A stretch of 64,000 nucleotides of DNA from Oceanobacillus halotolerans (GTDB lineage Bacteria > Bacillota > Bacilli > Bacillales > Amphibacillaceae), in NCBI RefSeq assembly GCF_010993955.1, contig NZ_WIXL01000001.1:525235-589234 (forward strand), in the 5' to 3' direction. A program made the translations under genes and the position numbers. Below the pieces are notes generated by a model, which had not been told where the DNA came from, made no database searches, and saw only the letters and a list, made by a program, of their open reading frames with translations. Below are positions 44,170 through 53,699 of this stretch, in pieces (the first letter of the stretch is position 1; the number at the start of each line of letters is the position of its first letter).

Positions 44170-44427
44170 ATATCAAAAAGCAATGAACGGACCGAAGTAG
44201 CGTCTTATCTCCCTGTCCAGAGAGCTGATGGTGGTGTGAATCAGTCATAGATAAGGCACGAATTACAGTCCAGGAGCTTCTTTCTCATCATTTTTCCTGA
44301 GAAAGACGGTCGAACAGATCGTTAACTAGAATCAAGAGGTGAACGCACATTTCGTTCACAATGAGGGTGGTACCGCGATGAGAATCGTCCCTGTCGTAGA
44401 TCAATTTACGACAGGGACGATTTTTTT
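44170..44427 (+). promoter_or_regulatory. T-box leader 2, tyrosine specifier
   Basis: A second full T-box follows with the same landmarks (AGAGAGCTGATGG, GAATTACAGTCC with TAC specifier) and AGGGTGGTACCGCG near 44364. It ends in a strong terminator (44386-44399 with 44407-44420, then seven T). Leaders 1 and 2 are about 75-80% alike by eye, so the second probably arose by tandem duplication. Both must read through before aroA is transcribed. Confidence 0.93.
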
Positions 44428-44472
44428 CGTATATCACGACACGTTAATTAAAATTTTAAGGAGGAATGAAAC

Positions 44473-45570
44473 ATGAGTGCAAATGAATTAAAAGAATTAC
44501 GTAACCAAATCGATGAGGTAAATCTAGAGATATTGAAGCTGTTAAACCAACGTGGTGAAATTGTACAAAAAATAGGGGAATACAAAGAAAAGCAAGGTGC
44601 GGTAAAATTTGATCCAGTTCGTGAACGGCAATCGCTTGATGTCATTATGAAAAACCATGAAGGCCCGTTTGAGTCATCCACGGTTCAGCACATTTTCAAA
44701 GAAATTTTCAAAGCAAGTCTGGAGCTTCAGGAAGATAATCATAAAAAAGCATTACTAGTATCCCGTAAAACATGTCCTGAAAACACCATTGTTGATGTGA
44801 ATGGTACAAAGATTGGCAATGGAGAGCAGGGTTTCATTATGGGACCATGTGCAGTGGAAAGTTATGAGCAGGTTAAAGAGGTAGCAAAAGCAATGAAAGC
44901 ACAAGGTCTAACGCTTATGCGAGGCGGCGCTTTCAAACCTCGTACATCTCCATACGATTTCCAAGGTCTTGGAATAGATGGGTTGAAAATTTTACGAAAA
45001 GTTGCCGATGAAACTGGCATGTCTGTTGTCAGTGAAATCTTAACCCCACATGATGTCGAAACAGCGCTAGACTATGTTGATGTCATTCAAATTGGTGCGC
45101 GTAACATGCAGAACTTTGAACTATTGAAAACGGTAGGGAGAGTGAAGAAGCCTGTCCTGTTAAAACGAGGATTGGCCGCTACGATTGAAGAATTTATGAA
45201 TGCGGCCGAATATATCATTTCACAAGGAAACGATCAAATCATTCTGTGTGAACGGGGAATTCGGACGTATGAGAAGGCAACACGGAACACGTTAGATATT
45301 TCTGCTGTACCAATCTTAAAGCAGGAAACCCATCTTCCAGTTGTCGTTGATGTCACCCATTCTACTGGCAGAAAAGACTTACTTTTCCCAGCAGCAAAAG
45401 CAGCACTAGCGATAGGTGCAGATGCCATCATGGCAGAAGTTCATCCAGATCCAGCAGTGGCCTTATCGGATTCCGCACAACAAATGAATATTCCGGAATT
45501 CAAGGAGTTCATGGACGGTATAAAGGCATTTAACGGTAAGCTAGCGCAAAATGAAGCGCTTATTCGATAA
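44473..45570 (+). CDS. aroA: Chorismate mutase / DAHP synthase bifunctional enzyme
   Basis: The 365-residue protein has an N-terminal AroQ-type chorismate mutase (about 1-85: [39 protein letters not shown]) and a C-terminal type I-beta DAHP synthase. The synthase has [63 protein letters not shown] and [14 protein letters not shown]. It condenses phosphoenolpyruvate and erythrose-4-phosphate, while the mutase domain senses chorismate/prephenate for feedback control, as in B. subtilis AroA. It is the first gene after the tandem tyrosine T-boxes, so entry into the pathway responds to tyrosine supply. Ribosome binding site AAGGAGG. Confidence 0.96.
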   Translation: MSANELKELRNQIDEVNLEILKLLNQRGEIVQKIGEYKEKQGAVKFDPVRERQSLDVIMKNHEGPFESSTVQHIFKEIFKASLELQEDNHKKALLVSRKTCPENTIVDVNGTKIGNGEQGFIMGPCAVESYEQVKEVAKAMKAQGLTLMRGGAFKPRTSPYDFQGLGIDGLKILRKVADETGMSVVSEILTPHDVETALDYVDVIQIGARNMQNFELLKTVGRVKKPVLLKRGLAATIEEFMNAAEYIISQGNDQIILCERGIRTYEKATRNTLDISAVPILKQETHLPVVVDVTHSTGRKDLLFPAAKAALAIGADAIMAEVHPDPAVALSDSAQQMNIPEFKEFMDGIKAFNGKLAQNEALIR

Positions 45571-45586
45571 TAAAGGAGGAACTGGG

Positions 45587-46672
45587 ATGAAATGGAAAGA
45601 GCAAATTCTTGATTTAGGTGCATATCAACCAGGTAAGTCAATAGAAGAAGTGAAGAAGCAGTATCAACTCGAATCAATTATAAAATTAGCTTCAAACGAA
45701 AACCCATATGGCTGTTCACCACATGTGGATGAAGCATTAAAACAAATGGATTCGTCCTTTATGCTTTATCCTGATGGCAATGCTTCTCAATTAAGGGAAG
45801 CAACTGCCTCCCATTTAGGGGTAGATGAAAAACAGCTTATTTTCACCAATGGCACAGATGAGCTGGTCCAAGTTATTTCCAGAGCGATGCTTGAACCTGG
45901 CAAGAACACTGTCATGGCTTCACCAACCTTTCCACAATATAAGCAGGCAGCCATTATTGAAGGTGCAGAAGTGCGGGAAGTAGAGTTGGTAAATGGAGAT
46001 CACGATTTGGCTGAAATGCTGTCAGCAATAGATGAGGACACTGCCATTGTATGGGTTTGTAGTCCAAATAACCCAACAGGGATCTATATTCCAGAGAGTG
46101 AGATAAGAGATTTTCTCCGTCAAGTTCCAAGTGATGTATTAGTCGTTCTCGATGAAGCTTATTATGAGTATGTGACAGATCCGTATGATTCACTGTCACT
46201 TATTGATACATTTCCTAACTTGATCATCACGAGAACATTTTCCAAAATTTATGGCCTTGCTAGTTTTAGAGTGGGATATGGGATTGCATCGGAAAACATT
46301 ATTCAGCAACTGGAACCAGTTCGTCTTCCGTTTAATACCAATGTACTTGGTCAACGAGCTGCAACTACTGCCATAACAGACCAAGCATTTGTAGAAGGCT
46401 GCCGCAAGAAAAATACAGCCGAGCTGGAAAAATATTATACATTTTGCAAAGACCATCAGCTTGATTATTTTCCATCACAAGGAAACTTTATCTTGATTGA
46501 TTTTCATCTGGATGGAGATGAGGTTACAGAATTTTTATTGACAAAAGGGCTCATTGTTCGTTCTGGAAAAGCATTAGGATTTCCAACATCAGTCCGGATT
46601 ACGGTTGGTCAAGAAGAGCATAACGAACAAGTGCGAAGTGCCATAAAAGAGCTTATCACCGAGAAGGTTTAA
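45587..46672 (+). CDS. hisC: Histidinol-phosphate / aromatic aminotransferase
   Basis: ATG 45587 follows AAAGGAGG; the longer frame begins inside aroA and has no site. The 361-residue PLP enzyme has HisC features: LASNENPYGCSP, YPDGNASQLREA, FTNGTDELV, CSPNNPTGIYIP, VVLDEAYYEY, the Schiff-base lysine in TRTFSKIYGLASFRVGYG, and RLPFNTN. In Bacillus HisC serves both histidine synthesis and the final transamination to tyrosine and phenylalanine. Its place between aroA and tyrA favours the aromatic role here. Confidence 0.95.
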   Translation: MKWKEQILDLGAYQPGKSIEEVKKQYQLESIIKLASNENPYGCSPHVDEALKQMDSSFMLYPDGNASQLREATASHLGVDEKQLIFTNGTDELVQVISRAMLEPGKNTVMASPTFPQYKQAAIIEGAEVREVELVNGDHDLAEMLSAIDEDTAIVWVCSPNNPTGIYIPESEIRDFLRQVPSDVLVVLDEAYYEYVTDPYDSLSLIDTFPNLIITRTFSKIYGLASFRVGYGIASENIIQQLEPVRLPFNTNVLGQRAATTAITDQAFVEGCRKKNTAELEKYYTFCKDHQLDYFPSQGNFILIDFHLDGDEVTEFLLTKGLIVRSGKALGFPTSVRITVGQEEHNEQVRSAIKELITEKV

Positions 46673-46687
46673 TGAGGAGGAGTAGGC

Positions 46688-47785
46688 ATGCGTGGAAATG
46701 TATTGATTGTAGGGCTAGGATTAATCGGCGGATCCTTAGCCCTTGCCATCAAGAATAAACATCCAGAGGCACAGATTTATGGCTATGATAAGCGGAAAAG
46801 TGAAGCAGAAACGGCAAAATCACTTCAAATTATTGATGAAAAAGTAACCTCTTTCCGCAAAAGTGCAGAACTCGCGGATGTGATTATTTTGGCAATCCCC
46901 GTGTTACAGATGAAAAGGGTCATGAGACAATTAGCAGGTTTTGACCTGAAGGAAAATGTCATTATAACCGATACTGGCAGTACGAAAAATGGGATCATGG
47001 AACTGGCTGAGGAGTTGTGGCAGGAGGTTACATTTATCGGCGGTCATCCGATGGCAGGATCCCATAAAACCGGTGTAGAAAGTGCCAAGGCCTATCTATT
47101 CGAAAATGCCTATTACATCCTAACGCCTACAAATCATGCTTCTGATCGAGTAGACGAACTAAAACAATGGTTGCAAGGTGTTAATGCGCATTTTCTTGTT
47201 CTGGATACAGCGGAACATGATTATGTAACAGGTGTCGTTAGCCATTTCCCGCATATTATGGCAGCGGGTTTAGTGAATCAAGCAAGTAAATATGCAGAAA
47301 ATCATCCATTGGTAAATGTGCTAGCAGCTGGTGGGTTTCGAGATATTACCCGAATTGCATCGGCTAGTCCAGAGATGTGGAAAGATATTATGAAACAAAA
47401 TCAGGCCAACTTACTAGAAATAGTCGATGACTTTGTTGAGGAAATATTGGATTTCAAACAGGTATTAGAAAAAGGGAATGATCAGGCGATTTCTGAGTTC
47501 TTTGCAGATGCAAAGGAGTATCGTGATTCGTTACCAGTTCGTTCGAAAGGTGCCATCCCTTCGTATTATGATTTGTATGTGGATGTAATGGATGTCCCTG
47601 GTGCTATTGCAGGCATTACGACATTGCTAGCTGAACATGGCATCAGTCTCACCAACCTTCATATTATTGAAAATAGAGAAGGCCTGCTCGGCGTCATGCG
47701 CATTAGCTTTCAGAAAGATGAGGATCGCACAAAGGCTCAAGATCTATTAAGAATGAATGATTATAAGACGTTTGAAGCGGCCTAA
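46688..47785 (+). CDS. tyrA: Prephenate dehydrogenase with ACT domain
   Basis: The 365-residue enzyme has an N-terminal NAD fold (IVGLGLIGGSLALAIK, DTGSTKNGIMELAEEL), the substrate region GGHPMAGSHKTGVESA and VSHFPHIMAAGL, and a C-terminal ACT domain (YDLYVDVMDVPGAIAGITTL and LTNLHIIENREG, about 285-355). It oxidatively decarboxylates prephenate to 4-hydroxyphenylpyruvate; the ACT domain should bind tyrosine for feedback. It starts 16 bp after hisC behind GAGGAGG. Repeat C copy 3 begins three bases after its stop. Confidence 0.96.
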   Translation: MRGNVLIVGLGLIGGSLALAIKNKHPEAQIYGYDKRKSEAETAKSLQIIDEKVTSFRKSAELADVIILAIPVLQMKRVMRQLAGFDLKENVIITDTGSTKNGIMELAEELWQEVTFIGGHPMAGSHKTGVESAKAYLFENAYYILTPTNHASDRVDELKQWLQGVNAHFLVLDTAEHDYVTGVVSHFPHIMAAGLVNQASKYAENHPLVNVLAAGGFRDITRIASASPEMWKDIMKQNQANLLEIVDDFVEEILDFKQVLEKGNDQAISEFFADAKEYRDSLPVRSKGAIPSYYDLYVDVMDVPGAIAGITTLLAEHGISLTNLHIIENREGLLGVMRISFQKDEDRTKAQDLLRMNDYKTFEAA

Positions 47786-47787
47786 CT

Positions 47788-47815
47788 GGTGCCTGTCACT
47801 TCCCGAATTTTGTCG
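47788..47815 (-). repeat. 28-bp dispersed repeat C, copy 3 (inverted)
   Basis: GGTGCCTGTCAC to AATTTTGTCG, reverse complement of copies 1 and 2. It lies in the 48-bp gap between the convergent tyrA and SulP genes. Confidence 0.8.
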
Positions 47816-47833
47816 TTTGATGTCGAATGGTGA

Positions 47834-49096
47834 TCATGCGAAACTTCTCGCTCCTTTAACCAAAAGTGACACCGTAATTCCAATAAGTAGTCCGATGAAA
47901 ATATCAATCATTAAGGTGGATAGAAACGTAGCGATGAGAATAAGACCATCTGACAGTTTATTCTTTATATAATCGATCATTTGCTTTAGGTTGATCAGTT
48001 TGGAAACAGCCACAATAATAATTGCTGCAAGTGTCGCTTTTGGTAAGTAATAAAATAATGGTGTTAGAAAAAGAATGGCTACGAACATGAAAAAGGCAGT
48101 GATCAATAAGGATAAGTTCGTTTTTGCACCAGACTGATGGTTGACTGCTGACCTTGAAATCGCCCCAGCAATTGGGATGGATCCAACAGCGGAACTGGTA
48201 ATATTAGCAAGGCCTAAACCCATTAGTTCCCTGTTAGGATCGAGCTGTTCATTCTCTTTGTTCGCTAATGTTTTGCCAATGGCATAGGATTCCAAAAAGG
48301 ATATAAAACTAATCATAAATGCTGTTGGCATTAACAATAAAATGAGATCCCATGTCGGTATTGTCATAGAAAGATCTGGAAATCCGCTTGGAATTTGGCC
48401 GACAATATCGACGTTTTTTTGATGAAGATTAAAATAATCCACGAGTCCAATCGATAACACGATGACAATAAATGGCCCGGGAGAAATGGTGAACATTTTC
48501 TTAAGCGTTACCAATAGAAGGATACTTCCGATGCCGATTAACGCAGTATAGGCATTGATGTCAGAAACGTGTCGTAAAATTTCCATCCCATAATCAACTA
48601 GATTATCATACTTTGGCAATGATACCCCCATAATGGATTTAACTTGGTTTAATGCAATAATAATTGCGATTGCTGAGGTAAACCCAGTGATAAACGCGGG
48701 GGAGACATAATCAAAAATAGATCCAAATTTAATCAATCCCATGCAAAATTGCAATACACCCACAAGCAGTGCCAGAAAAATAATGAGCTGCAGGAACTGA
48801 GCGGAATTTGGTGCAGCAATGCTAGAAACAGCCGAAAAAGCTAATAAGGAAACAACGGAAACGGGACCTACCGATAAATATTTCGAGGTCCCAAATAAAG
48901 CGTAAATGATGAGCGGAAAAGTAGCCGCAAATAAGCCGAGTGAAACTGGTACTCCAGCTATTGTGGCATACGCCATGCTTTGAGGGATTAACAAAAATGC
49001 TACAATTAATCCAGCAGTAAGATCCCCTATTAAATTGGACTGTTTATAGTTTGCGAGATGCTTTAATCCAGGCATGAGTTTGTAGATCTTCAACAT
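47834..49096 (-). CDS. SulP-family anion permease lacking a STAS domain
   Basis: The 420-residue membrane protein has the SulP core: DLTAGLIVAFLLIPQSMAYATIAGVPVSLGLFA, KYLSVGPVSVVSLL, PAFITGFTSAIAIIIALNQ, and NRELMGLGLANITSSAVGSIPIAGAISRSAVN. Bacterial SulP proteins carry sulfate, bicarbonate or other anions, usually with a C-terminal cytoplasmic STAS domain of about 100 residues. This frame stops after SLLVKGARSFA, right after the last helix and 19 bp from repeat C, so the STAS part has been lost or never existed. Possibly still functional. ATG 49096 follows AGGAGA. Confidence 0.9.
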   Translation of the reverse strand: MLKIYKLMPGLKHLANYKQSNLIGDLTAGLIVAFLLIPQSMAYATIAGVPVSLGLFAATFPLIIYALFGTSKYLSVGPVSVVSLLAFSAVSSIAAPNSAQFLQLIIFLALLVGVLQFCMGLIKFGSIFDYVSPAFITGFTSAIAIIIALNQVKSIMGVSLPKYDNLVDYGMEILRHVSDINAYTALIGIGSILLLVTLKKMFTISPGPFIVIVLSIGLVDYFNLHQKNVDIVGQIPSGFPDLSMTIPTWDLILLLMPTAFMISFISFLESYAIGKTLANKENEQLDPNRELMGLGLANITSSAVGSIPIAGAISRSAVNHQSGAKTNLSLLITAFFMFVAILFLTPLFYYLPKATLAAIIIVAVSKLINLKQMIDYIKNKLSDGLILIATFLSTLMIDIFIGLLIGITVSLLVKGARSFA

Positions 49097-49277
49097 CGAT
49101 TTCTCCTTACTATGTACAGGCTATACGATTAAATATATTAGTTGTCTTATGAAATATGACTCGGTGTTTGAAGGGTAGTTGGTAGCGGGTGAGTAAACGT
49201 GCGGTATGATTGACTAACTTAGGGGGAGAATTTTTATAAAGAAACTCGAACCGCCATACATAATAAAGGTGAACACA

Positions 49278-49700
49278 ATGAAAACAACATCCAAATCAAA
49301 GCGGGAAGAAAGACGAAATGAACATATCTACATTGCAGGACCAGATTTTCCCCAAATTGATACAAAACCAATTGATGACATTTATGAAGCACTCGCCAAA
49401 CAGCACTTCACGCCACGCAGACCAATCCAGGAAAATGGATTGGTCACTGGCGAGGAAACAGAAGAAGAGAAGCTGGCCATTTACGAAAAGGACATTCGTC
49501 TTCAGGAGGAATGTTCCATGCTTGTTGTGTGCTGATTAATGATGATCCTGGAACCTACGTGGAAATCGGCTTGATGGTAAATAATGGCAAGCAAACCATC
49601 CTTATATGACCCTTTCCACTAGGCAGAGAATTTGTTTTTAGTGAAAACGGTGGATTGTGTGAAAGATTATGCTGGGGGATTAGGTATAATAGGTAATTAG
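49278..49700 (+). pseudogene. Decayed copy of the deoxyribosyltransferase-like gene
   Basis: ATG 49278 (AAAGGTG upstream) opens HIYIAGPDFPQIDTKPIDDIYEAL.. and ENGLVTGEETEEEKLAIYEKD, closely matching the intact gene at 56068. It is frameshifted at LVV (near 49528), after which LINDDPGTYVEIG continues in another frame. It shifts again near 49604 before AENLFLVKTVD and ends near TAG 49700. Confidence 0.88.
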
Positions 49701-49744
49701 ACTCACCGTACCGAAAATAGTATCTACACATAGAGTATAACTAG

Positions 49745-49785
49745 GAACTTACGAGCAGCAAAATACATAGCTAGTAAGTTCTTTT
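49745..49785 (+). terminator. Hairpin with T-tract in the gap before the sigma-54 activator
   Basis: GAACTTAC (49745-49752) pairs with GTAAGTTC (49774-49781), then TTTT. The remainder of 49786-50050 holds no gene that I can see. Confidence 0.55.
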
Positions 49786-50050
49786 ATAATAGTTTTGTAC
49801 TTGGTGGGTCAGATTAGTGTATTTATTTTGACATACAGACTAACTGGTATTTATTTGTGGAAGTGGTATTTTGCTCATTATTCCTAATGTATATAAATAG
49901 GTTTAAAGAAAATGTGTTGATGTTAGTTAAAGTTAAGTTTATACTTTAATAACTGATAATTTAAAATAATAGTTCTATTAAGATATATCTAATAGTAGTG
50001 ATGTATTAGATTTGTATAAGACATAACAAGTCCGATAAGGAGGTATAAAA

Positions 50051-51610
50051 ATGTCTATAAAAGCTAGTTCTATAGAAACCAAAGCGCTGGTAGATTTTCT
50101 AAAAGGGGAAAAGATTGAAGAAGTAAGTAAAAAATATGACCTAGATTTGTTTGAAATTAATAATATCATTGGCAGCTTTAATGCAATGTTCCAAAATGGC
50201 AAAGAAGCGGTATCAGATGAGATAAGAAATCATTCTTATAAATTGAAACAACAAATTGAAGAGTTTCAGGCAGCAATTGATTCATCATACGATGGGATAT
50301 GGATAACAGACGGTGAAGGTTATACATTATTTGTAAATAAGGCAGTAGAGCGTATTACCGGATTAAGTACTGATGATGTTATAGGGAAGAATATGCGCGA
50401 ACTGGTTGATAAAGGTGTATTTAATATAAGTGCCACTCTAGAGGCAATGAAAGAAAAGAAAACGGTAACGGTGATGCAAAAAGTGAATACAGGAATAGAA
50501 ACAATTGTTACTGGAAATCTTTCATTTGATGAAAACGGACAAATTTTTCGGATTATATCCAATGTAAGAGATATTACCGAATTAAATTACCTTAGAGAAC
50601 AAATTAAGCATATAGAGGAAAAGAATCAAAAATACCATATTGAATTAAACAATCTAAAACTAAAATTAGAAGAGCTTAATAATGTTGTATTTAAGAGTGA
50701 AGAAATGAGTACAGTGATTGATCAGGCGCTGAGACTTGCAAAATTTGACACAACGGTTCTTTTAATGGGAGAAACAGGAGTTGGAAAAGAAGTCATTGCA
50801 GAGTTAATTCACGAATCTAGCACGAGAAAAGAAACTGGATCCTTTATTCGAATTAACTGTACTGCGTTGCCAGATAGTTTACTGGAATCCGAATTATTCG
50901 GGTATGAGGGTGGTGCTTTCACAGGTGCAAATCCAAAAGGTAAAGCAGGTTTATTTGAATTAGCAGATGAAGGCACCATATTCCTCGATGAAATAGGCGA
51001 ACTCCCTTTACATATTCAGGTTAAACTGCTTCGAGTTCTGCAGGAAAGAAATGTATTAAGAGTAGGTGGATCTAAACCAATTAACATTAATACACGAGTG
51101 ATTGTAGCTACAAACAGAAACTTAAGTGAGATGGTGCGGGAAGGCTCATTTCGGGAGGATTTATATTATCGTTTAAATGTTGTTCCAATCACAATCCCAC
51201 CATTAAGAAAACGGACAGATGATATTCCTATTCTCATTAAACATTTTATTAAAGTTGTAAATAAGAAGTATAACATAAGTAAACATTTTTCTTCAGATGT
51301 AATGAAGTCACTCATTAATTATAGTTGGCCAGGAAATGTCCGTGAACTTAAAAACATTGTGGAGAGGCTGATTGTCACAACAGAAAGTGCAACAATAAAG
51401 GTCGAGGACTTACCAGAACATATCCATAAGGCTTCCGTAACAATCAAAGGAAACTCACTGAAAGAAATATTAGAAAGTACGGAAAAAGAAATTATTAAAA
51501 GTACACTGAAACAATACAAAAGCACATATAAGGCTGCAGCTTCATTAGGGATTAGTCAGTCAACGATGTCACGAAAAGCAAGAAAGTATGGCTGTAAGAC
51601 ACATGATTAA
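50051..51610 (+). CDS. Sigma-54-dependent activator with PAS sensor domain
   Basis: The 519-residue protein has an N-terminal helical part, a PAS domain (about 72-185: [34 protein letters not shown]) and a coiled linker. The AAA+ domain (about 215-445) has Walker A GETGVGKE, the sigma-54-contacting GAFTGA loop ([13 protein letters not shown]), Walker [13 protein letters not shown] and the arginine finger region [15 protein letters not shown]-terminal Fis-type helix-turn-helix follows ([24 protein letters not shown]). It should bind an enhancer and drive the predicted sigma-54 promoter at 51858, just after this gene. The PAS signal is unknown. Ribosome binding site AAGGAGG. Confidence 0.96.
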   Translation: MSIKASSIETKALVDFLKGEKIEEVSKKYDLDLFEINNIIGSFNAMFQNGKEAVSDEIRNHSYKLKQQIEEFQAAIDSSYDGIWITDGEGYTLFVNKAVERITGLSTDDVIGKNMRELVDKGVFNISATLEAMKEKKTVTVMQKVNTGIETIVTGNLSFDENGQIFRIISNVRDITELNYLREQIKHIEEKNQKYHIELNNLKLKLEELNNVVFKSEEMSTVIDQALRLAKFDTTVLLMGETGVGKEVIAELIHESSTRKETGSFIRINCTALPDSLLESELFGYEGGAFTGANPKGKAGLFELADEGTIFLDEIGELPLHIQVKLLRVLQERNVLRVGGSKPININTRVIVATNRNLSEMVREGSFREDLYYRLNVVPITIPPLRKRTDDIPILIKHFIKVVNKKYNISKHFSSDVMKSLINYSWPGNVRELKNIVERLIVTTESATIKVEDLPEHIHKASVTIKGNSLKEILESTEKEIIKSTLKQYKSTYKAAASLGISQSTMSRKARKYGCKTHD

Positions 51611-51633
51611 TAGTTGTACACCTTTATACATTA

Positions 51634-51647
51634 ATTCAAATTTGAAT
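51634..51647. promoter_or_regulatory. Perfect 14-bp palindrome, possible activator site
   Basis: ATTCAAATTTGAAT is exactly self-complementary and lies about 215 bp upstream of the sigma-54 promoter, a normal enhancer distance. AT-rich palindromes occur by chance, so this is only a candidate. Confidence 0.35.
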
Positions 51648-51857
51648 CACAACCCATTGATGCATCGTTTGGTTATAGATCAGTAATTACCCAGCAGGGT
51701 TTAATGTTATGAACCAGTTTGTTATGGTAGGTGATGCAAAAATGGGTTATCGGATCCGTTGGACAAGCATGTTTTTTAGTATGCGATTAATATAGAAAAA
51801 TAAGAAAGCACCCTTTTAAACAATGCCTAGAGGGTGATAAAGAAGAATTTTTAATTT

Positions 51858-51874
51858 TTGGCATGTTTTTTGCG
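51858..51874 (+). promoter_or_regulatory. Sigma-54 (-24/-12) promoter
   Basis: TTGGCATG-TTTT-TTGCG, with GG at 51860-51861 and GC at 51872-51873 exactly ten bases apart, matches the TGGCACG-N4-TTGC consensus. It lies between the sigma-54 activator gene and the symporter/nitrilase genes. Confidence 0.88.
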
Positions 51875-51913
51875 AATATAAAAGTAAGCGCATTCAAAAA
51901 AGGAGGTATTTGG

Positions 51914-52168
51914 ATGAATAAAAAGTTATTTTATACGTTGTTTGGTTTATGGTTTGTGATCGTCAATTTGCCACAATTTGTTCCATCATTAAATCGAATC
52001 GAACCTTTTATTTTAGGTATTCCTTTTAATATGGTTTGGATTTGGGTACCAAACTTACTCATTACGATCCTAATTATTGTTTATTTGGCACGTCGGAAAA
52101 ACCCAAATACGGATTGGGATGAAGTGAAGCAATTGGTTAAAAAGGACGGATTGGAGGTTAATAAATAA
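51914..52168 (+). CDS. DUF3311-like small membrane protein
   Basis: ATG 51914 follows AAAGGAGG; the frame upstream includes the promoter and is not translated. The 84-residue protein has two membrane segments (KLFYTLFGLWFVIVNLPQF and MVWIWVPNLLITILIIVYLA) and a charged tail. Such small proteins are commonly encoded just before sodium:solute symporters, as here, where its stop overlaps the symporter start by one base. It is probably an accessory subunit. Confidence 0.85.
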   Translation: MNKKLFYTLFGLWFVIVNLPQFVPSLNRIEPFILGIPFNMVWIWVPNLLITILIIVYLARRKNPNTDWDEVKQLVKKDGLEVNK

Positions 52169-53676
52169 TGAGTATAACAACATTGGTTTATCTGGTTTTA
52201 TTTATATCTGTTTTTGTCTATTTAACGATTTGTTATTTGGGATACAAAAAGACAAATCAAGGTTCTGTTGATGACTTTTATTTGGCAGGAAGAAGTCTAG
52301 GTGGCTTTGTATTATTTTTGACGGTCGGAGCCTCTTGGTTTAGTATGTGGTTTTTATTAGGAGCAACTGGATCATTTTTTACTCACGGTGTGGGATTTAA
52401 TTCATTTTTTATTTTAAATATTGTATTGGCAATGTTTATGTTTATATTTGGCAGAAGACTCTGGGTACTAGGGAAGATATATGGTTATGTAACACCTGGT
52501 GATTTATTGGGTCATTATTATGACAGCAAAATGACAAGGTTAATTTCAAGCATTATTGGTGTTTATCTATTATTCCCTTATATTGGTATTCAATTACTGG
52601 GTGCTGGTGTAGCATTTGAAGTAATGGGGAGTCCCTTCTGGCTGGGGATTGTGACGATGCTTATCTTAGTGACAATATACAGTGTTGCCGGTGGTTTGAA
52701 AGCGGTTGCATGGACCGATGCAGTTCAGGGACTGTTTTATATGCTGCTTAGCTGGGGATTAGCCTTTTGGTTACTAGGGAACGGTGTAACAGGAATTGGA
52801 AGCTTAAAGGATTTATTTATTGGTGTACAAAGTGAATTACCTGAGTTTCTTTCTTATCCAGGACCTTCTGGCTACTTTACGGCTGCCAACTGGTTTGCAT
52901 ATATTGTAATTTACGTAATGGCTGGTATTTGTTTTCCACATCTGTGGACCCGGTACTATATGGCAAAGGATATCAAATCGTTTAAAACAGTATCAATTGG
53001 TCATATATTCTTTGCAAGTTGGGGATTCATACCTATTATTATTGTTGCAATGCTCGGTAGATTATTCTTACCAGAAATAGCAAATCCAGATCAAGTATTC
53101 CCGACATTAGTATTAGAGTACTCGCCAATTTTAGCAGCTATTTTTGTTGCTGCTGCATTTGGTGCTGCGATGTCTACTGTTGACTCGCAAATGTTTGCTT
53201 TAGGTACTATTTTTACAAGAGATGTGTGGAAAAGTTTTATAAAACCAGATGAAAGTGAAAACCGTCTAGTATGGGTTGGCAGAATCGCGACACTAATCTT
53301 AATGGCTATATCGGTTATATGGACTTTCGTGGCAGAAGGATCGATAGTAGCACTTTCAATGATATCCTTTACTTGTGCTGCAATCTTATTTACCCCCATG
53401 TTTGGTGCGATGTTTTATCCGAAGGCTGGTAAGTATGCAGCGAATGTCAGCATGGCGGTAGGATTTGCCATTTTATTATTAACCAGCTATGTATATCCAG
53501 ATCCACTTGGGGTATATGGAGGTGCTTACGCTTTGTTGGGACAGTGGATATTGTTTTTTACTATCGCCCAATTTGAACAAAACCAAAATAGAGAACGTCG
53601 AGATAAGTACCAGCGAATCCTTAAGATTGCTTTGAATGAAAAAGGTGAGGAAGATAGCCATAAGGCTATTTCTTAA
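52168..53676 (+). CDS. Sodium:solute symporter (SSS family)
   Basis: The 502-residue, about 13-helix protein has SSS motifs: VDDFYLAGRSLGGFVLFLTVGASWFSMWFLLG, GKIYGYVTPGDLLGHYY, VAGGLKAVAWTDAVQGLFY, FPHLWTRYYMAKD and AAFGAAMSTVDSQMFALGTI. It should use sodium to import an organic solute. Its place between the sigma-54 promoter and the nitrilase suggests that the solute is a nitrile or a related nitrogen compound; this is inference. The 3' end is polar. Confidence 0.94.
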   Translation: MSITTLVYLVLFISVFVYLTICYLGYKKTNQGSVDDFYLAGRSLGGFVLFLTVGASWFSMWFLLGATGSFFTHGVGFNSFFILNIVLAMFMFIFGRRLWVLGKIYGYVTPGDLLGHYYDSKMTRLISSIIGVYLLFPYIGIQLLGAGVAFEVMGSPFWLGIVTMLILVTIYSVAGGLKAVAWTDAVQGLFYMLLSWGLAFWLLGNGVTGIGSLKDLFIGVQSELPEFLSYPGPSGYFTAANWFAYIVIYVMAGICFPHLWTRYYMAKDIKSFKTVSIGHIFFASWGFIPIIIVAMLGRLFLPEIANPDQVFPTLVLEYSPILAAIFVAAAFGAAMSTVDSQMFALGTIFTRDVWKSFIKPDESENRLVWVGRIATLILMAISVIWTFVAEGSIVALSMISFTCAAILFTPMFGAMFYPKAGKYAANVSMAVGFAILLLTSYVYPDPLGVYGGAYALLGQWILFFTIAQFEQNQNRERRDKYQRILKIALNEKGEEDSHKAIS

Positions 53677-53699
53677 AAAATAAGAAAGGATGAGTAATA

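Noticed and set aside
45551-45586. Longer start for hisC
   Set aside because: It would begin inside aroA without a ribosome binding site; AAAGGAGG clearly marks ATG 45587.
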